A stretch of DNA of 25,774 nucleotides from Christensenella sp036660175 (GTDB taxonomy: Bacteria; Bacillota; Clostridia; Christensenellales; Christensenellaceae), in NCBI GenBank assembly GCA_036660175.1, contig JAVXBD010000020.1:1-25774 (forward strand), written 5' to 3'. Shown here in pieces: positions 1 to 8,067 of the stretch. A model generated the notes under the pieces. It was not told where the DNA came from. It saw nothing but the letters and a program-made list of their open reading frames with translations, and did no database searches. Position numbers and translations under genes: made by a program. The number at the start of each line of letters is the position of its first letter. Within the stretch, counting starts at the first letter, position 1.

Positions 1-951
1 TTTGATGCCCTTGCCCTTCATACGAAATACCGTTCCAGGCTGTGTACCTTCCGCAACTTTATACCGAACTTTTCCGTCCAGTGTCGGCACTTCTATTTCA
101 TCACCTAATGTCGCCTGTAGCATGCTTATATCCATATCCAAATACAAATCATATCCCAAACGCTCAAATAGCCGATGTGGTTTTACCGTTACATAAATTA
201 GCAAATCTCCGTTAGAGCCGCCCTTTTTGCCAGCATTGCCCTCACCACGCATTGTCATGACCTGTCCAGAATCAATACCCGCAGGAATGTTTACAGAAAT
301 AGAACGTTGTTTTTGCATCGTTCCTTTTCCTTTACATTTTTCGCAGGGCGTATCAATGATACTTCCCTCACCGTTGCAGGTGTGACACGGCTGAACACTT
401 GCAAAGCTACCAAACATCGTGTTTTGCTGCACACGCTGCTGACCTGTTCCGTTGCAAGTAGGACACGTACGCTTTTGTGTACCTTTTTTTGCGCCAGAGC
501 CGCCACATTCATCACATTTTTCTGTGCGTGTAACCGTTATTTCCTGTTTGACACCAAATGCCGCCTGTTCAAATTCTATACGAATATTGACACGAATATC
601 CGAGCCTTGCTGAGGACCGTTTGTCTGCTGTCCACGCATTCCGCCACCAAATATATTGTCAAAAATATCGCCAAATCCGCCGAACCCCTCAAAGCCGCCT
701 CCGCTATATGCACCACCGCCGCCAAATCCCTGCGGATCTGCACTGCCATAGGTGTCATATTGTTGACGCTTTTGGTCATCACTCAGCACTTGATATGCCT
801 CATTAATTTCTTTAAATTTGTGTGCCGCCGTATCATCATCTTTATTCAAATCAGGATGATACTTTTTTGCAAGTTTTCTGTATGCACTTTTTATTTCCTC
901 TGCACTTGCGCCTTTATCAACGCCCAGAGTTTCGTAAAAATCGTTAGCCAA
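1..951 (-). CDS. dnaJ: Chaperone protein DnaJ (Hsp40), 3' end outside the window
   Basis: Co-chaperone that stimulates DnaK ATPase and delivers unfolded clients in the cytoplasm. The 317 codons present cover a J domain with the HPD tripeptide (H32-P33-D34), a Gly/Phe-rich linker (about residues 74-105), the complete zinc-finger domain with four CxxCxGxG repeats (CDECGGSG, CPTCNGTG, CHTCNGEG, CEKCKGKG) and the first part of the C-terminal client-binding domain; the rest is cut off by the window edge. The start is TTG at 951: a TAG lies in frame two codons upstream, no ATG fits the J domain, and GAGGG (959-963) sits 7 nt upstream. Last gene of the hrcA-grpE-dnaK-dnaJ operon within view, 111 bp after dnaK. 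Identity is very secure; only the exact length is unknown. Confidence 0.97.
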   Translation of the reverse strand, partial: MANDFYETLGVDKGASAEEIKSAYRKLAKKYHPDLNKDDDTAAHKFKEINEAYQVLSDDQKRQQYDTYGSADPQGFGGGGAYSGGGFEGFGGFGDIFDNIFGGGMRGQQTNGPQQGSDIRVNIRIEFEQAAFGVKQEITVTRTEKCDECGGSGAKKGTQKRTCPTCNGTGQQRVQQNTMFGSFASVQPCHTCNGEGSIIDTPCEKCKGKGTMQKQRSISVNIPAGIDSGQVMTMRGEGNAGKKGGSNGDLLIYVTVKPHRLFERLGYDLYLDMDISMLQATLGDEIEVPTLDGKVRYKVAEGTQPGTVFRMKGKGIK

Positions 952-984
952 ATGCTATCCCTCAATCCATTTTTTGTAAATAAC

Positions 985-1030
985 GGACGAATGAGCGAAG
1001 AAAAGTTTTGCCTCTCTCCGCTCAAAATCC
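985..1030 (-). other. Stem-loop between dnaK and dnaJ
   Basis: TGAGCG (992-997) pairs with CGCTCA (1019-1024) around a 21-nt loop, flanked by further short complementarity (GGA at 985-987 with TCC at 1028-1030). No T-run follows in the direction of transcription, so it is not a typical terminator. It could be an RNA processing or stabilising element that sets the dnaK to dnaJ mRNA ratio; that role is inference. Confidence 0.4.
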
Positions 1031-1062
1031 ATCTTGTTCATTCTTATGAAGACAACCTACAA

Positions 1063-2937
1063 TCAGTCTTTTTTCTCGTCTTTTTTCTCATCGTCCACTA
1101 CTTCATAATCAGCGTCCACTACATTATCATCGTCTTTTTTATCTTCAGGTTTATAGTTTGGATCAAATCCTGCGCCGCCAGCCGCACCGCCAGCCGCATT
1201 TGCATCTGCCTGCTGGTAAATCTTTCCAAACGCATCAAACGAAACAGTTTGCAACTTCTCTGTTGCTTCTTTGATTTTCTCATTATCTGTTCCTTTTAAC
1301 GCTTCTTTTACATTTGCAACTTCTGTTTCAATTTTCTTTTTGTCATCAGCCGCAACTTTTTTGTCCAAATCCTTCAGTGTTTTTTCTGTTTGATAGACAA
1401 GCGAATCCGCATTGTTACGTGTTTCTACTTCTGCTTTGCGGTCTTTATCCTCTTGCGCAAATTTTTCTGCCTCTTTGACAGCTTTATCAATATCATCATC
1501 AGACAAGTTTGTCGACGCTGTGATAGTGATTTTTTGCTCATTACCTGTACCCATATCTTTGGCACCAACATGAACGATACCGTTCGCATCAATATCAAAT
1601 GTTACTTCAATTTGCGGAACACCACGTGGAGAAGGAGCAATGCCTGTCAAAGTGAATTTACCAAGCGTTTTATTATAGGCCGCCATCTCACGTTCACCTT
1701 GCAGTACATGAATTTCTACGCTTGTTTGGCCATCTGCCGCTGTAGAAAAGATTTGACTTTTCTTTGCAGGAATTGTGGTGTTTCTGTCAATCAATCTTGT
1801 GCATACGCCACCCATTGTTTCGATACCCAGTGACAGCGGTGTAACGTCAAGCAACAGCACATCTTTAACCTCGCCGCCCAAAACACCAGCCTGAATCGCT
1901 GCACCCATTGCAACACATTCGTCAGGATTGATGCCCTTAAACGGATCTTTTCCTGTAATGCGTTTTACCATTTCCTGCACAGCAGGGATACGGGAAGAGC
2001 CGCCTACCAAAAGCACTTTATCAATCTCAGAGTTTGAAATCCCTGCATCTTTGATTGCGTTTGCGGTTGGTCCTTCTGTTTGAGCAACCAGCGAAGCTGT
2101 CAGCTCGTCAAATTTTGCTCTTGTCAAGTTTAAATCAAGATGCTTAGGTCCGCTTGCATCTGCTGTAATAAACGGCAGATTGATATTGGACTGCATCACA
2201 CCAGACAACTCGATTTTTGCTTTTTCTGCCGCTTCCTTTAGACGCTGCAATGCAATTTTATCTTTTGAAAGGTCAATTCCGTCGCTCTTTTTAAACTCCG
2301 CAACCATCCACTCTACTACTTTTTCGTCAAAATCATCGCCGCCCAAACGGTTGTTTCCGCTGGTTGCCAAAACTTCAATTACACCATCGCCGATTTCCAG
2401 CAAAGATACATCAAATGTACCGCCGCCTAAATCATATACAATAATCTTTTGGCTATGATCTTTTTCAAGACCGTATGCAAGTGCCGCCGCTGTTGGCTCG
2501 TTTACAATTCTTAACACATCAAGCCCAGCAATTCTTCCTGCGTCTTTGGTTGCTTGTCTTTGTGCATCACTAAAATATGCAGGAACGGTAATTACTGCCT
2601 GAGTAACCGTTTCTCCTAAATAGCTCTCTGCATCTGCTTTTAGTTTTTGCAGAATCATCGCAGAAATCTCTTGTGGCGAATATGTTTTATCACCAATTTT
2701 AATTTTTCTGTCTGTGCCCATATCACGCTTAATAGAGCCAATGGTGTTATCTGGATTGGTTACCGACTGACGCTTTGCCACTTGGCCAACAAGCCTCTCA
2801 CCAGTATTTGAAAACGCAACAACTGATGCTGTTGTTCTTCCGCCCTCTGCGTTGGGTATTACGACAGACTCGCCGCCTTCCATTACCGCTACGCATGAAT
2901 TTGTTGTTCCTAAATCAATTCCTATTACTTTACCCAT
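1063..2937 (-). CDS. dnaK: Molecular chaperone DnaK (Hsp70)
   Basis: ATP-dependent Hsp70 chaperone of the cytoplasm; binds exposed hydrophobic stretches of clients and cycles with DnaJ and GrpE. The 624-residue protein is full length. Visible landmarks are the phosphate-1 loop GIDLGTTNSCVAV near the N terminus, the phosphate-2 motif VYDLGGGTFDVSLLE, EPTAAALAYG, the linker VLLLDVTPLSLGIETMGG, the substrate-binding domain and an acidic/lysine tail containing NVVDADYEVVDD, the usual end of Gram-positive DnaK. ATG start with AGGAGG about 10 nt upstream. It lies between grpE (72 bp upstream) and dnaJ. The heat-shock promoter and CIRCE before hrcA are the only clear control signals; the AT-rich grpE-dnaK gap has no convincing promoter of its own. 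Confidence 0.99.
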   Translation of the reverse strand: MGKVIGIDLGTTNSCVAVMEGGESVVIPNAEGGRTTASVVAFSNTGERLVGQVAKRQSVTNPDNTIGSIKRDMGTDRKIKIGDKTYSPQEISAMILQKLKADAESYLGETVTQAVITVPAYFSDAQRQATKDAGRIAGLDVLRIVNEPTAAALAYGLEKDHSQKIIVYDLGGGTFDVSLLEIGDGVIEVLATSGNNRLGGDDFDEKVVEWMVAEFKKSDGIDLSKDKIALQRLKEAAEKAKIELSGVMQSNINLPFITADASGPKHLDLNLTRAKFDELTASLVAQTEGPTANAIKDAGISNSEIDKVLLVGGSSRIPAVQEMVKRITGKDPFKGINPDECVAMGAAIQAGVLGGEVKDVLLLDVTPLSLGIETMGGVCTRLIDRNTTIPAKKSQIFSTAADGQTSVEIHVLQGEREMAAYNKTLGKFTLTGIAPSPRGVPQIEVTFDIDANGIVHVGAKDMGTGNEQKITITASTNLSDDDIDKAVKEAEKFAQEDKDRKAEVETRNNADSLVYQTEKTLKDLDKKVAADDKKKIETEVANVKEALKGTDNEKIKEATEKLQTVSFDAFGKIYQQADANAAGGAAGGAGFDPNYKPEDKKDDDNVVDADYEVVDDEKKDEKKD

Positions 2938-3009
2938 AATATTTATTCCTCCTAAATTTGTTTCTATATAATTAAAATTTTTTAAATAAGCTATGTTATG
3001 GCTACGTCT

Positions 3010-3594
3010 TTATTTTGCCACTTTTACCATGGCATGACGCAATATTCTACCATTTAGCAAGTACCCTTTTTGTAGTATCTCAATCACGTCGTTTGTTGCA
3101 TACCCCTCTTGCTCTACCTGTACCACAGCATTGTGATACTGCGGATTAAACTGTCCTGGCGCACCAATTTCTTCCACGCCCAAAGACTTCAGTTCTTCTT
3201 GCAGTTGACGCATAATCATACAAATTCCATCATAAAATGCTTTGTCTGTACTTTCTACCGCCAATGCACGCTCAAAGTTATCAATCACTGGCAAAATCGC
3301 CATCACCGTATCCGCAACACCGTTTTGAAACGACACCGCCGATAAATCCGCATTGCGCTTTTTGTAGTTCTCAAAATCCGCTCGTTCACGCACCAAAGCA
3401 TTGAGGTATTCCTCTTTTTCTGCTTCAATTGCACAAATCATTTCGTTTACATCTGTTGCATCAAGGCTTTCCTGTTCTTCGTCAACATCAGCTGTTTTCT
3501 GCTCATCGACATTTTCTATAACCTGCTCATCTTCTGCCTTCTCTACTTTTTCCACTTCTTCCACTTTTTTTGTCTGTTTTTTCTTTTCTGCCAA
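3010..3594 (-). CDS. grpE: Nucleotide exchange factor GrpE
   Basis: Dimeric exchange factor that releases ADP from DnaK and acts as a thermosensor. The 194-residue product has a long charged N terminus rich in Lys, Glu and Val (about residues 1-50), a coiled-coil region containing YLNALVRERADFENYKKR, then the compact C-terminal beta domain ending with VVQVEQEGYATNDVIEILQKGYLLNGRILRHA split across residues of the family signature. Start is TTG at 3594: GAGGT lies 8 nt upstream and is formed by the last codons of hrcA, whose TAA ends only 2 bp before this TTG, which suggests translational coupling. Together with dnaJ it is one of two TTG-initiated genes in the operon. Confidence 0.97.
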   Translation of the reverse strand: MAEKKKQTKKVEEVEKVEKAEDEQVIENVDEQKTADVDEEQESLDATDVNEMICAIEAEKEEYLNALVRERADFENYKKRNADLSAVSFQNGVADTVMAILPVIDNFERALAVESTDKAFYDGICMIMRQLQEELKSLGVEEIGAPGQFNPQYHNAVVQVEQEGYATNDVIEILQKGYLLNGRILRHAMVKVAK

Positions 3595-3596
3595 TT

Positions 3597-4637
3597 TTAC
3601 TTACCTCTTTCGTCAGTTTCTAAAAAACATGATAGAATATCATTTAAGCTCATACCTACATATTTAAGTACAGACAATACACGTCCATAATCCATGCGTG
3701 TCGGACCTATTACACCAAACGAGCCTATATTTTCGCCTCCTACTTTATAGGTTGCAGTTACAATGCTCATGTCTTTGAAATCATCATATGAATTTTCCTT
3801 GCCAATTTTAATTGAAAACTCCATGTCTGTGGCATTCGCCATCATCTTATAAAGCACATCTTTTGTTTCAAGAAGATTTAAAAAATGCTGTGCTTTTGAC
3901 AAATCCTGATACTCTGGATAATTAAATATATTTTGTGTACCACCAAAAAACAGTTCTTTTTTTTCGGTATTGATGTTGATAGCATCAAAAATCTCGTTGA
4001 TGACTGTTTCATGCTCAGCAAGCGCATCCATACACGTTTCTTTGATGATTTGTGCAGCGTTTTTTAGCGATACATTTTGCACCTTATCCGTAATCATATT
4101 GGATAACTTTTCCATGTAGGCCGCATCAATCTGTGATGGAACGCTAATCATGGTATCTTTAACAATGCCTTTATCCGTAACATATACAAGCAATGCCCTA
4201 TTATCCGTAATCTTTACTAGCTGTACACGTTTTAATGTTGCAGAGTTTAACTGCGGTGCAGTAATCATAGAAATATGATTTGTCGCTTGTGAAAGCGCAC
4301 GTGCCGCCGCATCAAGCACTTGACCAATCTCGCTAACACGTGTATTAAAATAGTTTCGTATAAACAATGCTTCGTCATTTGTAACACGATCCACGTGCAT
4401 CAAGCGGTCTACATACAGTCTGTATGCCATATCACTGGGCGTTCTTCCTGCTGAAGTATGCGGCTGATCCAAAAATCCTAATTCTTCTAAATCCGCCATT
4501 TCATTTCTGATGGTTGCCGAGCTATAGGTCAAATCTGGTTTTTTTGAAAGCGTACGTGAGCCTACTGGAATCCCTGTATCAATATAATCATCAATAATCG
4601 CCTTTAGAATTTTTAGTTTCCGCTCAGATAAATCCAT
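3597..4637 (-). CDS. hrcA: Heat-inducible transcription repressor HrcA
   Basis: Repressor of class I heat-shock genes; binds the CIRCE inverted repeat and depends on GroEL for activity in Bacillus subtilis. The 346 residues show an N-terminal winged helix (ERKLKILKAIIDDYIDTG, then PVGSRTL and YSSATIRNEMADLEELGFL), the HTSAGRTPSDMAYRLYVD signature and a GAF-like C-terminal domain ending GVIGPTRMDYGRVLSVLKY. I chose ATG 4637 over the in-frame ATG at 4658 because AAAGGAG (4646-4652) is 8 nt upstream of the former, while the latter has no ribosome binding site and would add seven residues not normal for the family. First gene of the operon, and autoregulated through the CIRCE at 4721-4747. Confidence 0.97.
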   Translation of the reverse strand: MDLSERKLKILKAIIDDYIDTGIPVGSRTLSKKPDLTYSSATIRNEMADLEELGFLDQPHTSAGRTPSDMAYRLYVDRLMHVDRVTNDEALFIRNYFNTRVSEIGQVLDAAARALSQATNHISMITAPQLNSATLKRVQLVKITDNRALLVYVTDKGIVKDTMISVPSQIDAAYMEKLSNMITDKVQNVSLKNAAQIIKETCMDALAEHETVINEIFDAININTEKKELFFGGTQNIFNYPEYQDLSKAQHFLNLLETKDVLYKMMANATDMEFSIKIGKENSYDDFKDMSIVTATYKVGGENIGSFGVIGPTRMDYGRVLSVLKYVGMSLNDILSCFLETDERGK

Positions 4638-4645
4638 GTCACGCA

Positions 4646-4652
4646 CTCCTTT
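4646..4652 (-). promoter_or_regulatory. Ribosome binding site deciding the hrcA start
   Basis: AAAGGAG on the minus strand, 8 nt before ATG 4637. It supports that start over the upstream in-frame ATG at 4658, which the site would overlap as coding sequence. Confidence 0.8.
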
Positions 4653-4720
4653 CGTCATGTTTTTCTTTTTTCAACGATACATCTATATATACCAAAAAAA
4701 GACGGTCTTAAACCAATTTG

Positions 4721-4747
4721 TTAGCACTCTTTGCCGTTGAGTGCTAA
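4721..4747. promoter_or_regulatory. CIRCE operator (HrcA binding site)
   Basis: TTAGCACTC (4721-4729), a 9-bp spacer (4730-4738) and GAGTGCTAA (4739-4747): a perfect match to the CIRCE consensus, with both arms fully complementary. It lies just downstream of the promoter at 4760-4788 and about 84 bp before the hrcA start, so it falls in the transcribed leader or at the start site, as in other HrcA-regulated operons. Bound HrcA would repress hrcA-grpE-dnaK-dnaJ until heat stress. Confidence 0.98.
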
Positions 4748-4759
4748 GCTCTTGATATA

Positions 4760-4788
4760 AAGATACCACCAAACAACATTATTGTCAA
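4760..4788 (-). promoter_or_regulatory. SigA-type promoter of the hrcA-grpE-dnaK-dnaJ operon
   Basis: Minus strand -35 TTGACA (4783-4788), 17-bp spacer, -10 TATCTT (4760-4765). The CIRCE begins 12 bp downstream of the -10. It is a vegetative promoter under repressor control, the class I heat-shock arrangement. The remaining 4800-4954 stretch behind hemW shows no convincing gene or terminator. Confidence 0.9.
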
Positions 4789-4954
4789 TATCTTTTCCAT
4801 AAATATACGGTTATCATTCTATGAATTTTGTATGAATTGAAGAAAATTGCAACTAATATAGGATATTGCTGTAATTTGAATCTCGTCTGTCAGACTGACC
4901 GTTTTACAATGATTTGCTCTGCATTTCTTATCTGATATGTCGTGCGTCTATTTT

Positions 4955-6094
4955 TTACATCTTATCAATCAAAATTGCAACCAACTGGTTTTGCAAATCA
5001 AAGCCCTTTGCAGTCGGCATTAAGCTTGCATCGACCACCTTTGCCAAATCATATTCCAACACTTTTTTCATTTCTTCTTCGTGCGTTTCTAAAAAATCTT
5101 CATGAAACTTATTTTGATAATCATAAAAAGTAAAGCCTTTTTTTAAACGCAGCTTGAGCATGATATACTCAATTTTTCTATTGCTGTCGCTGATAAAATC
5201 AAAAATTGGATAGTTTAATTCTCCTGTTCTCATGTTTTCAAGATACTCACTCATATCACTTGTATTTGCAAAGCGCAAACGGTCTATGCACGAATGTGCC
5301 GCAATACCCAGCCCCAAATAATCTTTCAGATTCCAATACTTTAAATTATGCCTGCACTCACAATCCGTATATGCAAAATTAGAGATTTCATAATTGGTAT
5401 ATCCGCACTCGCACAGCATTTCCTGCACTTTATGATACATTTCAACATCTGTATCTTCATCAACTTGTACGATTTTTTCGTCCTGCAAAAGCCGATAAAA
5501 AGGTGTGCCTTTTTCAATCTTCAGCGCATATGCAGAAATATGCTCTGGCTTCTTGGATAAAATATGCTGCACCGTTTGTGCAAGCTCTTTCATTGTCTGG
5601 TTGGGCAGTGCGTAAATCATATCCACATTGATATTTTCAAATCCCGCCTTACGTGCATTTGAAAAAGCCGTATCAAACCCCTGTACGGTATGCTGCCTAC
5701 CCAATGCTGCCAGATGCTCGTCCTGTGCCGCCTGCAATCCAATGCTTAAGCGGTTGATTCCCATTTCTCTGTATGCTTTTAACTTTTTTATATCCAGCGA
5801 ACATGGATTGGATTCCAACGTAATTTCACAATTTCCAAATATCTTATAGTATTTTTGAAGCGCAGTCATTATTTTATTAAGCTGTTTCACGTCCAATAAA
5901 GAAGGTGTTCCACCGCCAATAAAGATGCTGTCCACTGTTTTTTCGTACATATTGCCTGTAAGCTCAATCTCTTTTACCAGTGCATCAATATACGCATCCA
6001 CTTGCTGTGCGTTTTCTTTTGCTGGCACAGAAACAAAATTGCAATAGTTGCATTTTTTGATACAGAATGGAATATGAATGTAAAGTCCTAACAT
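4955..6094 (-). CDS. hemW: Radical SAM heme chaperone HemW (HemN-like)
   Basis: Radical S-adenosylmethionine protein of the HemN/HemW family. The N terminus carries the [4Fe-4S] motif C11-x3-C15-x2-C18 followed by F20, the HemW pattern; true HemN (coproporphyrinogen dehydrogenase) has an extra Cys there. Further signs are GGGTPSLL (SAM binding), ESNPCSLD, GINRLSIGLQA and DMIYALPNQT, and a short C-terminal domain. The 379-residue length fits HemW. It starts 10 bp after lepA with AAGGG 7 nt before the ATG, and the lepA-hemW-hrcA order is the one seen in Bacillus. HemW is thought to deliver heme to membrane enzymes; that function is taken from the family. Databases often misname these genes hemN. 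Confidence 0.93.
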   Translation of the reverse strand: MLGLYIHIPFCIKKCNYCNFVSVPAKENAQQVDAYIDALVKEIELTGNMYEKTVDSIFIGGGTPSLLDVKQLNKIMTALQKYYKIFGNCEITLESNPCSLDIKKLKAYREMGINRLSIGLQAAQDEHLAALGRQHTVQGFDTAFSNARKAGFENINVDMIYALPNQTMKELAQTVQHILSKKPEHISAYALKIEKGTPFYRLLQDEKIVQVDEDTDVEMYHKVQEMLCECGYTNYEISNFAYTDCECRHNLKYWNLKDYLGLGIAAHSCIDRLRFANTSDMSEYLENMRTGELNYPIFDFISDSNRKIEYIMLKLRLKKGFTFYDYQNKFHEDFLETHEEEMKKVLEYDLAKVVDASLMPTAKGFDLQNQLVAILIDKM

Positions 6095-6104
6095 ATACCT
6101 GCCC

Positions 6105-7907
6105 TTAATTCGTCTTTAGTACGCTCATAAATGCCTCGGACGGCACTTCTACATTGCCAACCTGACGCATTCTCTTTTTCCCCTCTTTTTGCTTTTCCAG
6201 CAGTTTCTTTTTTCGTGTAATATCGCCGCCATAACACTTTGCAAGTACATCTTTGCGCATTGCTTTCACCGTTTCACGGGCAATAATCTTGCTGCCAATA
6301 GATGCCTGAATCGGGATTTCAAACATTTGACGAGGAATCACCTCTTTTAATTTTTCTGCAATTCCTCTGCCTCTTGCATAAGCACGTTCCCGATGCACAA
6401 TCAGTGACAGCGCATCACAGACATCACCGTTTAATAAAATATCAAGCTTCACAAGGTCGCTCTTTTCGTATCCTTTGATTTCATAATCCATAGACGCATA
6501 GCCACGGCTGCGTGACTTTAACATATCAAAAAAATCATAAATAATTTCATTAAGCGGTATTTCATAATGAAGCTGCACACGGGTGGATTCGATATATTCC
6601 ATGGTTTTAAAAACACCCCGCTTATCTTGACATAAATCCATTACCGTTCCCACATATGTATCTGGTGTCATGATGTTTACCGACGCTATTGGCTCCTCCA
6701 TATAATCAATTACCGACGCATCAGGCAGATTCGTCGGGTTTTCTATCACAGTTTTATCGCCATTTGTCAAAATAACATGATAGGCAACGCTCGGGGCAGT
6801 GGTGACAAGATCTAAGTCAAACTCACGCTCCAGCCGCTCCTGTATAATTTCCATATGCAGCAGCCCCAAAAAACCACATCGAAATCCAAACCCCAAAGCA
6901 ACCGATACTTCAGGATCATAAAGCAAAGACGCATCATTTAGATGAAGCCTTTCAAGCGCATCACGCAAATCGTCATATTTTGCACCGTCAGCAGGATAAA
7001 TTCCGCAATAAACCATTGGTGTAATTTTTTTATAGCCTGGCAGTGCCTCTTTTGCAGGATTTTGCTCATCTGTAATGGTATCACCCACACGTGTATCACC
7101 TACGTTTTTAATGCTTGCCGCAACATATCCAACATCACCAGCATTTAATTGTTTAATCGGCATGAGCTGCGGCAAAAAAACACCTACTTCTGTGGTTTCA
7201 AACGATTTATTGCCCGCCATAAACTTGATGTGTGTTCCTTCTGATATACACCCGTCCATCACACGCACATAACTAATTGCGCCTTTATAGTTATCATAAA
7301 ACGAATCAAAAACAAGTGCCTTTAAAGGTTTGTTTATGTCGCCTTTTGGCGGCGGCAGTTTATCCACAATCGCCTCTAAAACCTGTTCTACATTTTCTCC
7401 GCTTTTTGCACTAATACGAGGTGCATCTGAGGCATCAATCCCTAAAACGTCCTCAATTTCTTTGGCAATTTCGTCGGGACGTGCGCCCGGCAAATCAATT
7501 TTGTTGATGACTGGGATAATTTCCAAATTGTTATCCATCGCAAGATACACATTTGCAAGTGTCTGTGCTTCAATTCCCTGACTCGCATCCACCACTAACA
7601 CCGCACCCTCGCACGCTGCCAAAGAACGTGATACCTCATATGTAAAATCTACATGCCCAGGTGTATCAATCAGATTCAGCTCATATTCCTGTCCGTCTTT
7701 TTCGTACAGCATACGCACCGCTTGGGATTTGATGGTAATGCCACGCTCACGCTCCAGCTCCATTGTATCAAGCTGCTGCTCCTTTAGGTCACGCTTTAAA
7801 ACAGTACCCGTCATCTCGATCAGCCTGTCTGCAAGTGTCGATTTCCCATGGTCTATATGTGCTATAATACAAAAGTTTCTTAACTTTTTTTGATAATCGT
7901 TTTCCAT
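6105..7907 (-). CDS. lepA: Elongation factor 4 (LepA)
   Basis: Ribosome-dependent GTPase of the translation factor family, implicated in back-translocation and in 30S assembly or initiation. The 600-residue length is typical. The G domain shows G1 AHIDHGKST (residues 16-24), G3 DTPGHVDF, G4 NKIDLPGA and G5 ISAKSGENVE; then domain II, the EF-G-like domains III and V, and the LepA-specific C-terminal domain with YGGDITRKKKLLEKQKEGKK and RMRQVGNVEVPSEAFMSVL. ATG start with GAGGTG 5 nt upstream. It is first in its transcription unit, with its own promoter at 7957-7985 divergent from the LUD-domain gene, and hemW follows 10 bp downstream. Confidence 0.98.
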   Translation of the reverse strand: MENDYQKKLRNFCIIAHIDHGKSTLADRLIEMTGTVLKRDLKEQQLDTMELERERGITIKSQAVRMLYEKDGQEYELNLIDTPGHVDFTYEVSRSLAACEGAVLVVDASQGIEAQTLANVYLAMDNNLEIIPVINKIDLPGARPDEIAKEIEDVLGIDASDAPRISAKSGENVEQVLEAIVDKLPPPKGDINKPLKALVFDSFYDNYKGAISYVRVMDGCISEGTHIKFMAGNKSFETTEVGVFLPQLMPIKQLNAGDVGYVAASIKNVGDTRVGDTITDEQNPAKEALPGYKKITPMVYCGIYPADGAKYDDLRDALERLHLNDASLLYDPEVSVALGFGFRCGFLGLLHMEIIQERLEREFDLDLVTTAPSVAYHVILTNGDKTVIENPTNLPDASVIDYMEEPIASVNIMTPDTYVGTVMDLCQDKRGVFKTMEYIESTRVQLHYEIPLNEIIYDFFDMLKSRSRGYASMDYEIKGYEKSDLVKLDILLNGDVCDALSLIVHRERAYARGRGIAEKLKEVIPRQMFEIPIQASIGSKIIARETVKAMRKDVLAKCYGGDITRKKKLLEKQKEGKKRMRQVGNVEVPSEAFMSVLKTN

Positions 7908-7956
7908 TCTTTCACCTCAATGTTCCAATTCAAGCAGTTATACTCTGTCCATTTAT

Positions 7957-7985
7957 ATCATACGCAAATATCGACAAAAAATCAA
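7957..7985 (-). promoter_or_regulatory. Promoter of lepA-hemW
   Basis: Minus strand -35 TTGATT (7980-7985), 17-bp spacer, -10 TATGAT (7957-7962), followed by a leader of roughly 45 nt to the lepA ATG. Confidence 0.72.
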
Positions 7986-8014
7986 CCAATTTCATATGTA
8001 CAAATTGATAAATA

Positions 8015-8023
8015 TGGTATAAT
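8015..8023 (+). promoter_or_regulatory. Extended -10 promoter of the LUD-pgm-Dabb unit
   Basis: TGGTATAAT: a perfect TATAAT (8018-8023) with the TG of an extended -10 one base before it. No good -35 lies 17 bp upstream, and the extended -10 would compensate. The start site should be near 8030, giving a leader of about 38 nt with AGGAG before the ATG at 8068. The promoter faces away from the lepA promoter. Confidence 0.75.
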
Positions 8024-8067
8024 AGATACATATTCATATAAAAATGTAGGTTAGGAGTTGTATTTTT

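Noticed and set aside
307..1299. 330-codon open frame on the plus strand
   Set aside because: It lies antisense to dnaJ and dnaK, whose frames match families over their full length; the plus-strand product is Cys/Phe/Ile-rich with no motif, and no ribosome binding site precedes it.
2938..3009. A separate dnaK promoter in the grpE-dnaK gap
   Set aside because: Only a poor TAGCTT-17-TATATA match in very AT-rich DNA and no second CIRCE; too weak to report.
4885..4895. GTCTGTCAGAC palindrome as a hemW terminator
   Set aside because: One-base loop, short arms and no T-run in the hemW direction; at most a weak DNA symmetry.
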